NCBI RefSeq assembly: GCF_000006565.2
Contig: NC_031478.1
Span: forward strand, 231,874-295,873
Direction of reading: 5' to 3'
Length of the DNA stretch: 64,000 bases
DNA from: Toxoplasma gondii ME49
Taxonomy: Eukaryota; Apicomplexa; Conoidasida; Eucoccidiorida; Sarcocystidae
Part shown: one piece after another, positions 38,261 to 49,208 of the stretch
How the letters are laid out: every line of letters starts with the position of its first letter
How positions within the stretch are numbered: the stretch's first letter is position 1
The notes under the pieces: generated by a model
What the model saw: the letters and a program-made list of their open reading frames with translations, nothing else
The model's database searches: none
Told to the model about the DNA's origin: nothing
Translations under genes and position numbers: made by a program

Positions 38261-40130
38261 TGTGTAGAAATATGCATAGCCTGCAGTGGCAGTCGTACAG
38301 TCTGACAACTTCCTTTTCTGTCTTTCTTCATTGCTTCTTTGGTTTCTGCGTCCAGGCTGTTTTCTGGAAAGATCTCCTGGGGCTCGGGCAGTGGCCAGCA
38401 AGCCGTCGTAAGCGATCCAGCGTTTTCTGTCCATGTTTTTTTCCAACAAGAACGCCCTCAGACTGTTCTTCACAACGAAGCTTCCTGATGGCGCTTGCCG
38501 TTTTCGGGACAGAGAAGCCGCGTTCGTGGAAAACGCCCAGCAACGCCCACGTTACAATCTATCAGTATCAACATATAAATGTATATATATGCATATATAT
38601 ATGTATATGTATACATATATGCTTGTACATATGTTATTTTTAGGTATGTGTAAGTGCAGATGCGCACTATGCACATAGAGGCCTGCTGAAGAAGTAGAAA
38701 TTCAATCGTGACGTAGTTGCATTGCCTAGAATGAGATTCGTGTCTTCCGTGTGACGCCTTTTTGACGTATTGTTAGTATTTTCCTGTGTGTGCTTCTCAG
38801 ACAGCGACTCCGAGCGGAGACAAAGCTGCAGCAGCGAACATGCTCTGGATTGTCAGTGCGCCTCCAAGTGGCATGCGTCGGCAGCCTCTTGACAGCCCAG
38901 TGATGGAAGCCCAGATGGCGGGAAGCAAGAGCTCTGCTTCGAGTGAACCCGCTCCAGCCCTGGTCACTCCCGGGGCCGCAGGAGAACCTGTGCGATGTGG
39001 ATCTGTGATTTTCCTCGAACATGGCAGCTCTCGGGGGACGCTGCAAGCAACTGGCGCCTCCTCGCCAATCAGTAGCCAGAAAGAGGTAGGATAACAAGAA
39101 GAGAAAAAAAGTTGGCGGGTGCGTCCTGCGATGAGGACGGACGGAAGCTGGGAGCGAAAGAAGCGGAGGCTGGGCAGACGCAGTTGCGTCGCAGGCAGTC
39201 GGCCGTTCTGCCCCGTTTTGTTAGATATGAAGCTGAGAGATGGTGCGCTGCCAGGCGAGAGAGTGAAGAGTCAGATGGGACCTTCTTTGATTAGGGGTGC
39301 GGAGAGTCCGATAGAACCAGGCGTGGAGAAAAGAACAGAAGAACAGACAAGGATAAAGAGCTGTTAGGATTAGACGTCCAGGCCCTTCAGGGAGTCTAAA
39401 AGGCAGGCCTCATAGACGTGCTTTCTAGAGAAATGAGACTCGGTGAACCAGCGGGACCAGGGACAGGAGAAGGATTTTTGGACAACAAAGACGTGAACGG
39501 TACGTTTTGCTGCGATCGCCGAGTCAAGTCAGAAACAGTGAGACGATCTCGGTCTCGCTGCTGCATGTCACTGACAAACTCGTGCATGCAGCGTGGCTAG
39601 CACAGCGGAAGGAAGTGAACAACAATGTTCTGCTGCGTGTTTGGTGCAGGTCAGCGTCGGAGCGGGACGCGACACTAGAGTGGCCGGTTTCAAGTTGGTC
39701 TGCGCAAACACGAAGTCGGAGATGTGGCTTACTGGAGATATTGTTACTTTTGAGCATGTCAGACTCGGTACAAACCTTCAGGCGAAAAAAGATCACCAGT
39801 AAGCGACGATTGGGGGAGGAGGGGACCTCAGATTTCGACTCTAGTGAAACGCGAAGCAGGTGGTTCTTGTCTGCTGCATCATCATAATAGTGATGGAAAC
39901 TCAGGAAAAAGTGTTTCTGTTTTTTTTCTCCCAGGTTCACCCAACAAAACTGCGGTAGAGGTTGCCCCATCGCCGGACATATCGAGGTGTCTGTGAGCAA
40001 TGAGAAGCCTCGGTCCAGTTGGGGATGGTCGACTCCACCAGATCAATGGAAGGCTTCAGCAGGACTTATGGTCAACAAGGAGGGCGAGGGATTGTTCGAC
40101 GATCTGGGTTTCGACCATGACGAACTCTAA
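37589..40130 (+). CDS. SDF2-like MIR-domain ER protein with C-terminal HDEL (5 exons)
   Basis: Homologue of stromal-cell-derived factor 2, an ER-lumen protein that in animals and plants partners ERdj3-type chaperones and relates to protein O-mannosyltransferases through its MIR domain. Exons: 37589-37893, 38356-38407, 38801-39085, 39650-39798, 39935-40130; all junctions agree in phase. Sequence signs: a hydrophobic signal sequence after Met at 37733; first MIR repeat VTYGSAVSLVH with the SWGSGSGQQAV box in exon 2; second repeat PVRCGSVIFLEH; third repeat WLTGDIVTFEH and CPIAGHIEV; a ~40-residue tail ending FDHDEL. The first ATG (37589) would give 328 aa with a 48-residue extension before the signal; the second (37733) gives 280 aa and a standard cleavable signal peptide, which fits a lumenal HDEL protein better. 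A Gly/Ser/Pro-rich insert of ~30 residues lies between repeats 1 and 2 in exon 3. The gene is longer than the usual ~210 aa. Confidence 0.93.
38210..38256. repeat. (TA)n microsatellite in intron 1 of the SDF2-like gene
   Basis: TA tract located about 100 bp upstream of the exon 2 acceptor. Confidence 0.9.
38571..38633. repeat. TA/CATA microsatellite in intron 2 of the SDF2-like gene
   Basis: Imperfect TA/GTAT repeats within intron 38408-38800. Confidence 0.88.
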
Positions 40131-43100
40131 GGGAGAGGCGGAAGGAACGTTAACCTTGTCACGAGCAGCCAATGACTGCGCTTGCAGCTATGCGGCAGTA
40201 ACTCTCTGCTTCATTTGCTGTTGGTTGCTGATCTACTGTTGTTCAAGTGGAAACGCTGTCACTTAACTTCTCTGCACATCGACGTTTGTATTCTGTCGAC
40301 GGGCGTATTTTATCTTGTTGCCGAAGAGGCTTGTGAGCGGGAAGGGTAGCACTGTTGCGGCGCGTTATCATCATCAAGAGTGTTTTTCCGTCGTGGGCCA
40401 AGAGCCGATTGGCAGGCTTATGGGAAAGCAGCCTCATGACTTGGCTCACTGAGCACACGAACAGGGCACTCACGATTTAGTGAGATTCGGTTATTGGGCT
40501 CTCTGCTAGTGGCAGGAGTGTTTCATTTTTTGTGAGGTCGTCTGATACTCATCGTGGCGATATCTTTATGACGCATAAAAACAACTAAAACTATTCGGAC
40601 CACTCTGAACGTTGCCATCAGGCATGCGGGCCCCGCGAGCTCCGAAACTTACTGTTTGTGTCTGCTGTGTCCCTGGCGTTTGTGGCCGCCGGTGGTCCTC
40701 CGGGGATGACCAATCGGGCACCGAATTGCGAGACGGAACTGACAGTGCATTTCATTGCAGGGTTGTCTTTTCTGACAGGCGCACTGGTTGGCCATTCGAG
40801 AGTCAAGGGTCGGTGCCCATTGACACCAGCTGACAATGTTGAGACGTCAAACTACCCTAGGTATTTTCGTTGCAGAGGCCCCTCACGAGGCTTTCCTCCG
40901 GGGACAGGATTCAAGTGTGACTATGGAGCGCATCTTCTGACATAAACAGTACGGTGCTCTGTCTCATATCGTAGCACATGCGTCTGAGGGGTTGTGATGG
41001 TTCTTCAGTGTTCAGCTGAGGAAGCGGTGAGCTTATCAGATTTTATGTCTTTGTTGCCCAGTACATGACACAGAGCAAAACACTTGTAACGCGGAAGGCG
41101 TCTGCACTGACTCTTCCTGTTGCGTTGAAACATCTGTTTCAAATTTTCGGAAAGCGACGGCAGTGGCCGACGTGTTCGCTGCCTCCAGGCACGACTGCTC
41201 ACACGCTTGGGCCGTAGCACTTGTTCTAGTTAATGGGGTCATTTTGGGTATGTTCCGCCCGTGGCAGAATGAAAGCGCGGCTAGTGGCTAGACTGTTAGT
41301 TCCGGCAACGGAGTTCGTGAGGAACGCCAACAGGATCTTGAGTCCATAACGCTTAATTTCCCACCCACGTTGACATGACAGCCTCTCAGTTTCACGCCTG
41401 GGTCCGCAACGTATCGTGCTGATGAGGCACTGCGACTGAGTAAACGCTGGCAATGTCCACGAGATCTGCATCCAGTTTAGAACGGAGTGTGCTTTTTTAC
41501 ATTGAACGAATTGGCGTGGATCGCGATCCTTACCTCCGTTCGCGGAGAGTTCTAATAGCTTCTTGTGCAACTCCTTGTAGGTTGCCGAGCTTGATAGCCC
41601 TAGAGTTGACGGCCCTGAAGTGAAGTGCGACATGCTTTGTAAAATGAACAGAATGTTCGAACAGTATTGATTCACTTAAGGCGTATACAGAAATTTTGAC
41701 ACAAGCTTGTTTGTCTGGGCATGGGCCGCTATACCCATTCTCGCCAGTGTCGTTAGTGCCGCTGACTGCGCCGATAGAGGAGAAATTTGTTTGCGGTCCC
41801 ACGCTGGTAACAGCTACAGGAATGTCCCACGCGATGAGATGTGCAAACTACAAGCTTTTCTCTGACACGACAAATGCAGGAAATTCATCCGTCTCTGTTC
41901 CTACAGGCATTCTGTTCGACGACGTATCCGTCACCAGTACGGCAAAGGAACCAGTATCGAACGGAGCATCTGAAGGCCTTTGAAGTATGATGTTTGCCCC
42001 TGCAAAAGTGCACGAAACGCAGTACCATTCCAAGTAAGCTGAGGGAGCTCATTCTTGTCCCCGCAGTTTGATCCAAAATGCTTGTCTGGAAGCAGCGCCA
42101 TGCTGCTCGCGTCGTCGCAGCTAGGCACTCCGAAATCTGAACCGGCCAAAGCCCTTTGCTCAGGGAGGCACCAAAAGAATGACACGATTGGGCTTACCGG
42201 GGTTCTCCATCCTGAATTCCGAGTCCGTCTGGCAACTGATGCGTTTCAGGACGCAAAAAAAAACAGTAATAGACGACATCCATCTGCGTCTCATAGGTGA
42301 ACCCATTATTCGCAAGTGTGCTTTGACTAGATTTGTCTCGGTTCTTTCGAAGAGATGCTTGCTAAACGGCTACCAACGCAAGAAAACAATAACTGCTCAT
42401 AGTGATTTCGAATGACCTGAGCAGTGTAGGTACATTGGGTGCAACACACCAAGACCCCCAATACCGCAGCGTGTGTAGCAGGTAAAGAACGGGAAAATTA
42501 CACGTGGTTCCTCACGGAACAAGGAACCCTCTGCATGCTGTGGTTGCAACCAGAATGAGAAATGGTCTAACTTCGATCCATCGGGGCTGTATTCTTCCTT
42601 CGAAGGAGTGTCCGAGTGGGACACGAGTCGGTGTCACGAGTGAGAAACGTCGTCGACTCCTGCCTCAGAGAGGGGACACTTCTAGAGGGCATTTCCCGAT
42701 TTGTGTTGATATGTTTCCCATGGTTTCTGATTCACGTTGAAGCCGGTGGGAAGAATGCAATAGAACTCCATTCCTGTCTGACAAGGACCAGCTTCTACCA
42801 ACTTTTGCACGCATGATGCCTTTTCGGGAAGAGAGCAGATACGTTGAATGTGTGTGTGTGTCTCATTTCCCGCGAAAATCTTCCTGGCTCGCCGCCAGTG
42901 TATACCGACAGACAAGGGAGGATGGAAGAGGTTATAAAACAGCGGGAAGTTTTTCCATGTCAGCAACTATGACGCAAACATCAAAGGCCAGCGACTGTCT
43001 GTTCTGGGGTTTAAGCATAGTCATTCGACCTCTCTGTTTGCCATCTAAGGTGCAGGCCGTTCCAAGAAGTGGACTGAGCAAGCCAACCTATCGCGTAGGT

Positions 43101-43771
43101 GGAGAACCAATTGTGCGTTTGCAGAATGGCCACAAAATTGATGCCTGCCGGTGTCAATGAACCGATAGCTACACGCTGAGTAAACGAGGCAACTTGGGAC
43201 CTTTTGTGCTATTTGGATTTTCAGCAGTTTTTAACTGTGGAAACAGTTTTCCCCGACACAAAGCAGAACGCCACTTTCAATAACGAATGTGATTAGGACA
43301 AGTATCCTTCCGGAATGATACACAAACAACAGTCAAGGAACTGCAATGGACGCCTCCTGGTATCCCCTGGTTTCTGTCCAGCACGCACTCTGTAGCAACA
43401 AAAGCCTAGCTTGTTTCGGACAGGACTGCTGAATCAACGTAGATATGAAAGAACCTTAGTGTACGTCGTGTTGCCGTAACTCCGTTTTGACACCGAATAG
43501 CAGTGAAGGGTAGTCCTAAGCGGCAATGCTCGAACCGTGCTGATCTTGATGTGGAAGGGTGTTTGTGTGTGAGGGCAGCATGATTACACACACGCTGACC
43601 GCTCCACGTGGAGGAAGTCAACCGCTGGTGGTGAACGTTTCCAATACAACGGCAGAGACCCTTGCTCTTCGGTGGCTCTCCAGTTGAAAAGGATTGTTGA
43701 TTCTGTCCTGTTTGTTTTGTTATTTGCTCTTTGCTGACAGACAATTTTAAAGGGATGGTTACAGGTGAGTC
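40131..43771. other. Unresolved interval with coding-like fragments on both strands
   Basis: No complete gene could be built. On the plus strand there are open stretches with splice-like edges: a hydrophobic, signal-like stretch at ~40655-40690 followed by Cys-containing sequence to a CCTAG/GTATTT donor near 40859; an open stretch 41665-41902 starting after a phase-compatible acceptor; a strong acceptor before 42067 (pyrimidine tract ending CCCCGCAG) followed by ~60 open codons; and a stretch 43054-43158 ending in a stop after DACRCQ. These could be exons of a small secreted Cys-containing protein or a decayed gene, but frames were not all connectable. On the minus strand a short J-domain-like stretch occurs at 41530-41622. 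It also contains the 3' UTRs of the flanking convergent genes (SDF2-like and ankyrin). Confidence 0.3.
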
Positions 43772-44933
43772 CTACTTTGTTTTCTTTCCTTTGCCCCTGC
43801 CCCCCATGGTTTTCTTGGAAGGAATGTTTAAAGTCAGCTCCAAGGCATCCATCGTTACTAGCTGAAAGTCAGATATTTGCTTGCTGCCGTAAAATTGAGG
43901 TGGCGGAAGCAAACTCGCACACTCCTCGTGTGTTTTGACTTTGGCCCAGTACGATGGTGTGAAACCTGCAGTGAAGACACCAATCAAACATCATCATCAT
44001 CGTCTTCTTACTGCTCGCTCTGGAGACTGACTAGTCACGTACAATTCAAAAAATCAGAAGAGAATTTTCTCCAGCTTTTATTATGTCCAAGCCTGAGGTA
44101 TTCAAGCGCTATAGGTAGAATATGTAACACCTGCGCTTTTGCAGAACACCGGCTCACCTGAGTAATCTCTGCTGGAGGGGTCAGCGCCCTTTGATAAAAG
44201 CGCTTGCACTACGGTCGGGCTACCATACCGGCAGGCGGTATGGAGCGGTGTCCGTCCCAGCTTGTCTTGCACATTTGCTTGTGCTCCATGACTCAACAAA
44301 AGCACTGCCACCTCTCTTTGTTTTCCGAGGGTTTATTTGGTGAGGAAAGGTAGTGTGCACAGAAGAAACACACGCACCACCTTTGTTCTCATTCTTCTGT
44401 TACTCCGGTAGTTTCGAGCACGGAACTACATTGTAGAAAGAAGTGTGAGCTACTTGGAACTTCGGTCGTATCGATTGTTCCCATCTAATGCTTCGTGGAA
44501 TGGATGTAAACATGGATGTCTTCGTGAAGCGATAGAAATGATTGCTGTCGCTTTGCTTGACCCACAGCTGGACCTAACGCGAGGCACTGAACGTTCTTGT
44601 AGAAATGTTAAGCTAACAGTGACAGTGGCAACATCTGCAGAGATATTGTCCACTTGCAATATCGTCTCATGGAATTTACCTGTTGCCGTTTTTAGCTGCG
44701 TAGTGTAGTGCTGTATTCCCTCCCAGTTCAAGCCTCTCTTGAGCATTTGAATCGGCACCATTGGCAAGCAGAATTTCAACGAGAGACGCCCTGTCAAGTT
44801 GCGCAGCTAAGATCAGTGGTGTCGTCCCATTGGCGTTGGTATGGTTCACGTTTGCGTGGGCCTGTTCTAGCAGAAGCACGAGTTGCTCTCGATTACTGTC
44901 TCTGATTGCTTGGAAAAGAAGCGGACCTGACAT
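43772..44933 (-). CDS. Small ankyrin-repeat protein (3 exons, 201 aa)
   Basis: Ankyrin repeats mediate protein-protein contacts; no specific partner can be named. Exons on the minus strand: 44933-44680, 44315-44158, 43965-43772, with the stop TAG at 43772. Phases agree (2, 1). About four repeats are visible: a degenerate one at the start (LFQAIRDSNREQLVLLLEQ), then NGTTPLILAAQ...VEILLANGAD, GNTALHYAAKNGN...VAVLLLSHGA split by intron 1, and GRTPLHTACRYG...VVQALLSKGAD, with a last partial repeat split by intron 2. The ~45-residue tail is not repeat-like and ends in a basic Gly/Lys-rich cluster. Intron 1 uses an unusual acceptor (ACAAAG before AGAGG) lacking a good pyrimidine tract; the repeat sequence nevertheless joins perfectly across it. 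The gene is convergent with the unresolved interval and divergent from the phosphodiesterase gene. Confidence 0.85.
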
Positions 44934-46351
44934 TGGTAGGATTCTTTAGGAGTTCGGCAGCGGGCGGCTTCCCTGTATTTAGGTCTCTGACAGCTCAGTT
45001 TTGTATCCTTGTAGGATCCCGGAACTACCTTTGTTACTGTTTTGCGGACGAAAAGAGGCTGCTAACCGCGGTTACAGTAAATTATCCTTAAAAGCGTTGT
45101 TTGTGACACTCGTAAGCAATCCCGACACAGACGCACCAGTTACTTTTTGAGCATGATGTGGAGCGTTTCTACACCAACGCAATAGTCCCACTTTGCCTAT
45201 TTGCCAAATCCGACCGTAAGTGGCTGCATGCACGCCTCTGTAGGACCGTAGGGGTCGTATAGAGTGAAATTGAACCCCATCGTGTTACAAGGTTTCCTGA
45301 ACCTTCTGCAGGTCGCACCAACTGCTATCTATTTTCACCTTAATTTAATTCTACTGTGGTTGTCGCTCATATGTTGAGCACTGGCGCCAACAGGAAACTG
45401 TCAAAACGACAAGCTGCTATGGGGTCACATGTGGGAGCCATCCTGGTGCATGCAGATAAATGCGGCAGCGAGTTACACCATCTTGTCTTGCCATTCACAA
45501 AACTGAAATGGAATCACCCCCGTTAGTCTGCTGGTTACTCTCTGTGTCTCTAGAAGGGCTCAACAACGGCCACAGTGGGCAGAAGCCGCCCATGAAAGTC
45601 CGCACGTGTGATCCGCATTTTCGCGGAGTCGGCAAGGAGTTTTATAAAATTCACCTCGCTGTAGACTGACAAGATATCTATTTGATACAGATTGATTATT
45701 TGGTCAAAGTGCCAGCTGCCTGACGTGCCATGATATCGTGAGACATCTCCGCTTGTTCGTCCGTGGACATTGTTTGCCTCCTTAGCACCGGCTTCCCCTG
45801 TCCGATCGCATCTAGGCCTTCTCTTCCATTGGTGTATTTTGTAGTCATTGCATGATTCAGACACGATTCAACATGGTTACATTGCATTGTTCAACGCTCT
45901 TCTGATGGCAGTATTTTTAAGCAAACAGGTGGAGTTTTTAAAATGGTTGTGATAGTTGCCGTTAGATACCATTATGGCAACCACGAGCTGAGGCTAATGC
46001 AGATGCATTCAAAACCTGGACAAGCGTACGGGGGCAGGAATTTTACTCGTTCCACGTCTTAGCTAAAATGTAGCTGTTGTTGTGGCAATTCATAAATTGA
46101 ATATGAAACACTCAGCAGAAACAAGCCCAATTTTCTACTATGCCCTTGTGCCCTGTGGAAAACAAAGACCGCTCAAACACTTTTTCAAATGCAGGTTTGG
46201 TGTGCGTTGATCTGCTGGTAGCACGTCCCGGGGTTTACAAAGAGGCATTGAAAGATAAGGGCCCAAGATGCAAGAATAAGCTTGTTGGGGAGAAACGTTC
46301 AATCTAGAGGCTTATTTTGGCTCTAAGGACAAACTAGCCAAAATCGCAAAC
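44934..46351. promoter_or_regulatory. Divergent promoter region between the ankyrin (-) and phosphodiesterase (+) genes
   Basis: About 1.4 kb shared upstream region of two genes transcribed apart. No gene of its own. A TGCATGCA core, the site type bound by several apicomplexan AP2 factors, occurs near 45227; its use here is unproven. Confidence 0.45.
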
Positions 46352-49172
46352 ATGGCAGTAACTCACGTGAAACCGTCCCCAGTCACGGGGAAAGGGCGAT
46401 TTGCAGCGGGTTATACATCCCGGCCAACAGCTGTGTTGGATAAGGGGATACGATCTAAGTCTTTCAATCTGACTTCGAGTGAGTCGAGGCAGTCCGCGCT
46501 TGCGGTTAGGACAACGCATCAAGAGAAGACGTATGAAATGTTTCTTAGCTACGAGCGAGACATAGACAGATACTCCTGCTACATTTCTCGGGCTCACGTC
46601 CTACTTTTCCTTGCTCTTGCCACTTTCTCTATTGTTATCTGCAACCTGCAAATGAGCCTACTGACGACGAAGACTCAAGTTGTAGCATCTGAGGAGGACA
46701 TTTACACTGAACTAGTCGGAATGAAGAACATGTCATCCACGCTTCGGAGAATAAGGGCGCTGTCGAACCTCTTCGGAACCACGTACCAACGTGTCAAAGT
46801 TCAGACCAATCCACTAACCTCGTCATACTTGGAGAAAACCGTATACCTGCAGCTCTACCAGGTAGCCATGCAGCTCATCATCGGGTTCGAGGACGTCCGA
46901 ACTTTTGACAATTCCATACGTTCCGCGACAAACTGTTTGAATCAAGTCTCAGTTTCAACGGCAGGGACTCTTGGAAGTGGCACAGTCTGTCCCCTGGAAA
47001 CTGCGATCCGGCGGCTTCAGGAGATCAATCCCCAACTAGCGGGTCAATTGCGCGAGGCAGTTGTTACTATGAAGGTGCCTCTGTCCCTCGTGCTTGAGCA
47101 AAAGATTCTGGACTACTATCCCAGCGAATGGCCAGACGTTTATGATCCATATAAATTCACCCTTCTCTTGATGAGTCAGGGGCGTTTCCGAGAGGTGTTT
47201 GAGCGTGCGGATATGTACTTTGAGGAGCTAGAACAAATTGTAGATGCTCTTCGGACTATAAAAATATGGCCTCGACTCTTCCTACCCCCGGGATTGTTGG
47301 TCAGCCTCTTAAGCTGCGCCTTACTCCTCTTCATCATCTTCGTTCACCACTATTCAGGTAGGTAACTGCCCACCCATATGTTACAGGGGAAGCAGTCAAA
47401 GTGGAAGAAATCGAATGCATGCTAACTTCCGCCAGCGCTGTGGACGCGTGGATACGCCTAGGCTCCCTACAAATACTCTTCAGTACGTGAACGCGTATAT
47501 ATCACACCTTGAGTAGGCGAAACTGCAGCTGCCGCTAGCGGTAAACAACACATATTCATTCTTGCACAGTCCTGTATAAACAGTCAAGTATTGTCTCAAG
47601 GACATCTCGTCAAACTACTCCTCATCTGGTGTGTGGCTAACTAATACGTCCAGTTGGGCTTTTGTCTGCTAAAGCTCAAATTGTACAGCATAACATGAAG
47701 TCTGCAAACAGAGAAATGATACGATTCTGTCGTGACGATTCTTGCATGTGCTGCCCAAAAGCACAGATAGCGGACGCATTTCGAATCTGCCAAGATGCCG
47801 TCGCCATGTCCGACGACGAGGTTCAGTCGAAAGTTGGTGACCTATCCAACGTTATGACAGCAACGCTGGAATACAAGATTCTCCCACTGCTTCACCCCCT
47901 ATCCGGCATCGCCTCTCTTCTTCTGTCGTGCAATAGACTTACTGTTTACCACCTGAAGTTGCTGAAGGTGCTCGAAAAATCGACTGCTGATATCATAGCA
48001 GCCTCCATCAATGTTCTCGACTACATTTCTGTCGAAGCTGACAGCGTTCAAGTACGCTACAAAACGGGGTGTTTCTGTTAGTAACTCGTCCCCGCGATCT
48101 TTCTATATAAATGAAAAGGAATTCTTCGTCAGGCAGAAACGTTTAATGTGGGGCACAAATCTTTAGCACTCTGCTTTTCAGTTCAAATAGACGTAGAGGA
48201 AAAAGGTGAAGGGAAGAAGAATCGACCGAGAAAAACATTCTTGGAAAAGTCCCTTGTCATTGTTTCAAAAGGATTGTTGACGACAGAGCACCTGTAAGAC
48301 AATGCCGGCGAGCTCAGTGTCTCGCGCTCAGACAAACAGGTACCTGTTCCTCTCACGGCTAGGAGCGGGCGTTTGTGGGACTACATCTCACGAGAAAATA
48401 TTAATCACAGCAATAGCACTACGAAGGAGAGTTGTCTGGAGAAAAATTGTGAAAGTGTATTCGTGGCGAGCACCAGTTCCATGAGTTTGCTTCTCTGCAG
48501 ACAAATACGGATTTGGCCAATCTTCGGTCCCTCGTGGAAGACTGCTTGGAGTCCTTTCGTCCAAAAGCGACGACAAAGCAGCTGCCGCTGAGTTGCACAT
48601 TCGGCGCAGGATGCCCATCATCTGTTATGCTTGATGCTGAGAAATTGCGTCGAGTGCTCAATCGGGTGAGTGAAGTCCGCGGAGGTGGCTAAACAGTGGG
48701 GTTTCGTGAAGAAAACAACAAAGCGATATTAGCTATGAGGGGCGGCATCAATGACTGAGGATATTTTTTTGAACACCAATACGCTGTAAGTCAATGAAGT
48801 GTTTCGAACACTCGCCTGTGCAGACTCTCGCCTACGTCTTCGACCATACCTTTGATAAGGGTCTGGGAATCGAGGTGTACATAAACGCCAATGCAATCCG
48901 AGCAACCAGGGATCAGGAAAATTCCGATCTCTTTCGTCCCTACGATATACATGTCGAGGTACGCTGCTGGCAAGAGAACTCCTATTCACGAATAAGTACT
49001 CACTTAGGCACAGCCGCTTGTGAGTACAGAAATGGCGATGACCACAGTCTCCTTTTGCCAGTGCATGTCACAACTTGTGGATCACATATTTGAATCTGTG
49101 TACGGCGGCGAGCCGTAGACAGGCATCTACGTCCTGTATCGACTTTGTTGTTGTCAGTCCGTAAGGCAGTGA

Positions 49173-49208
<36 letters not shown>

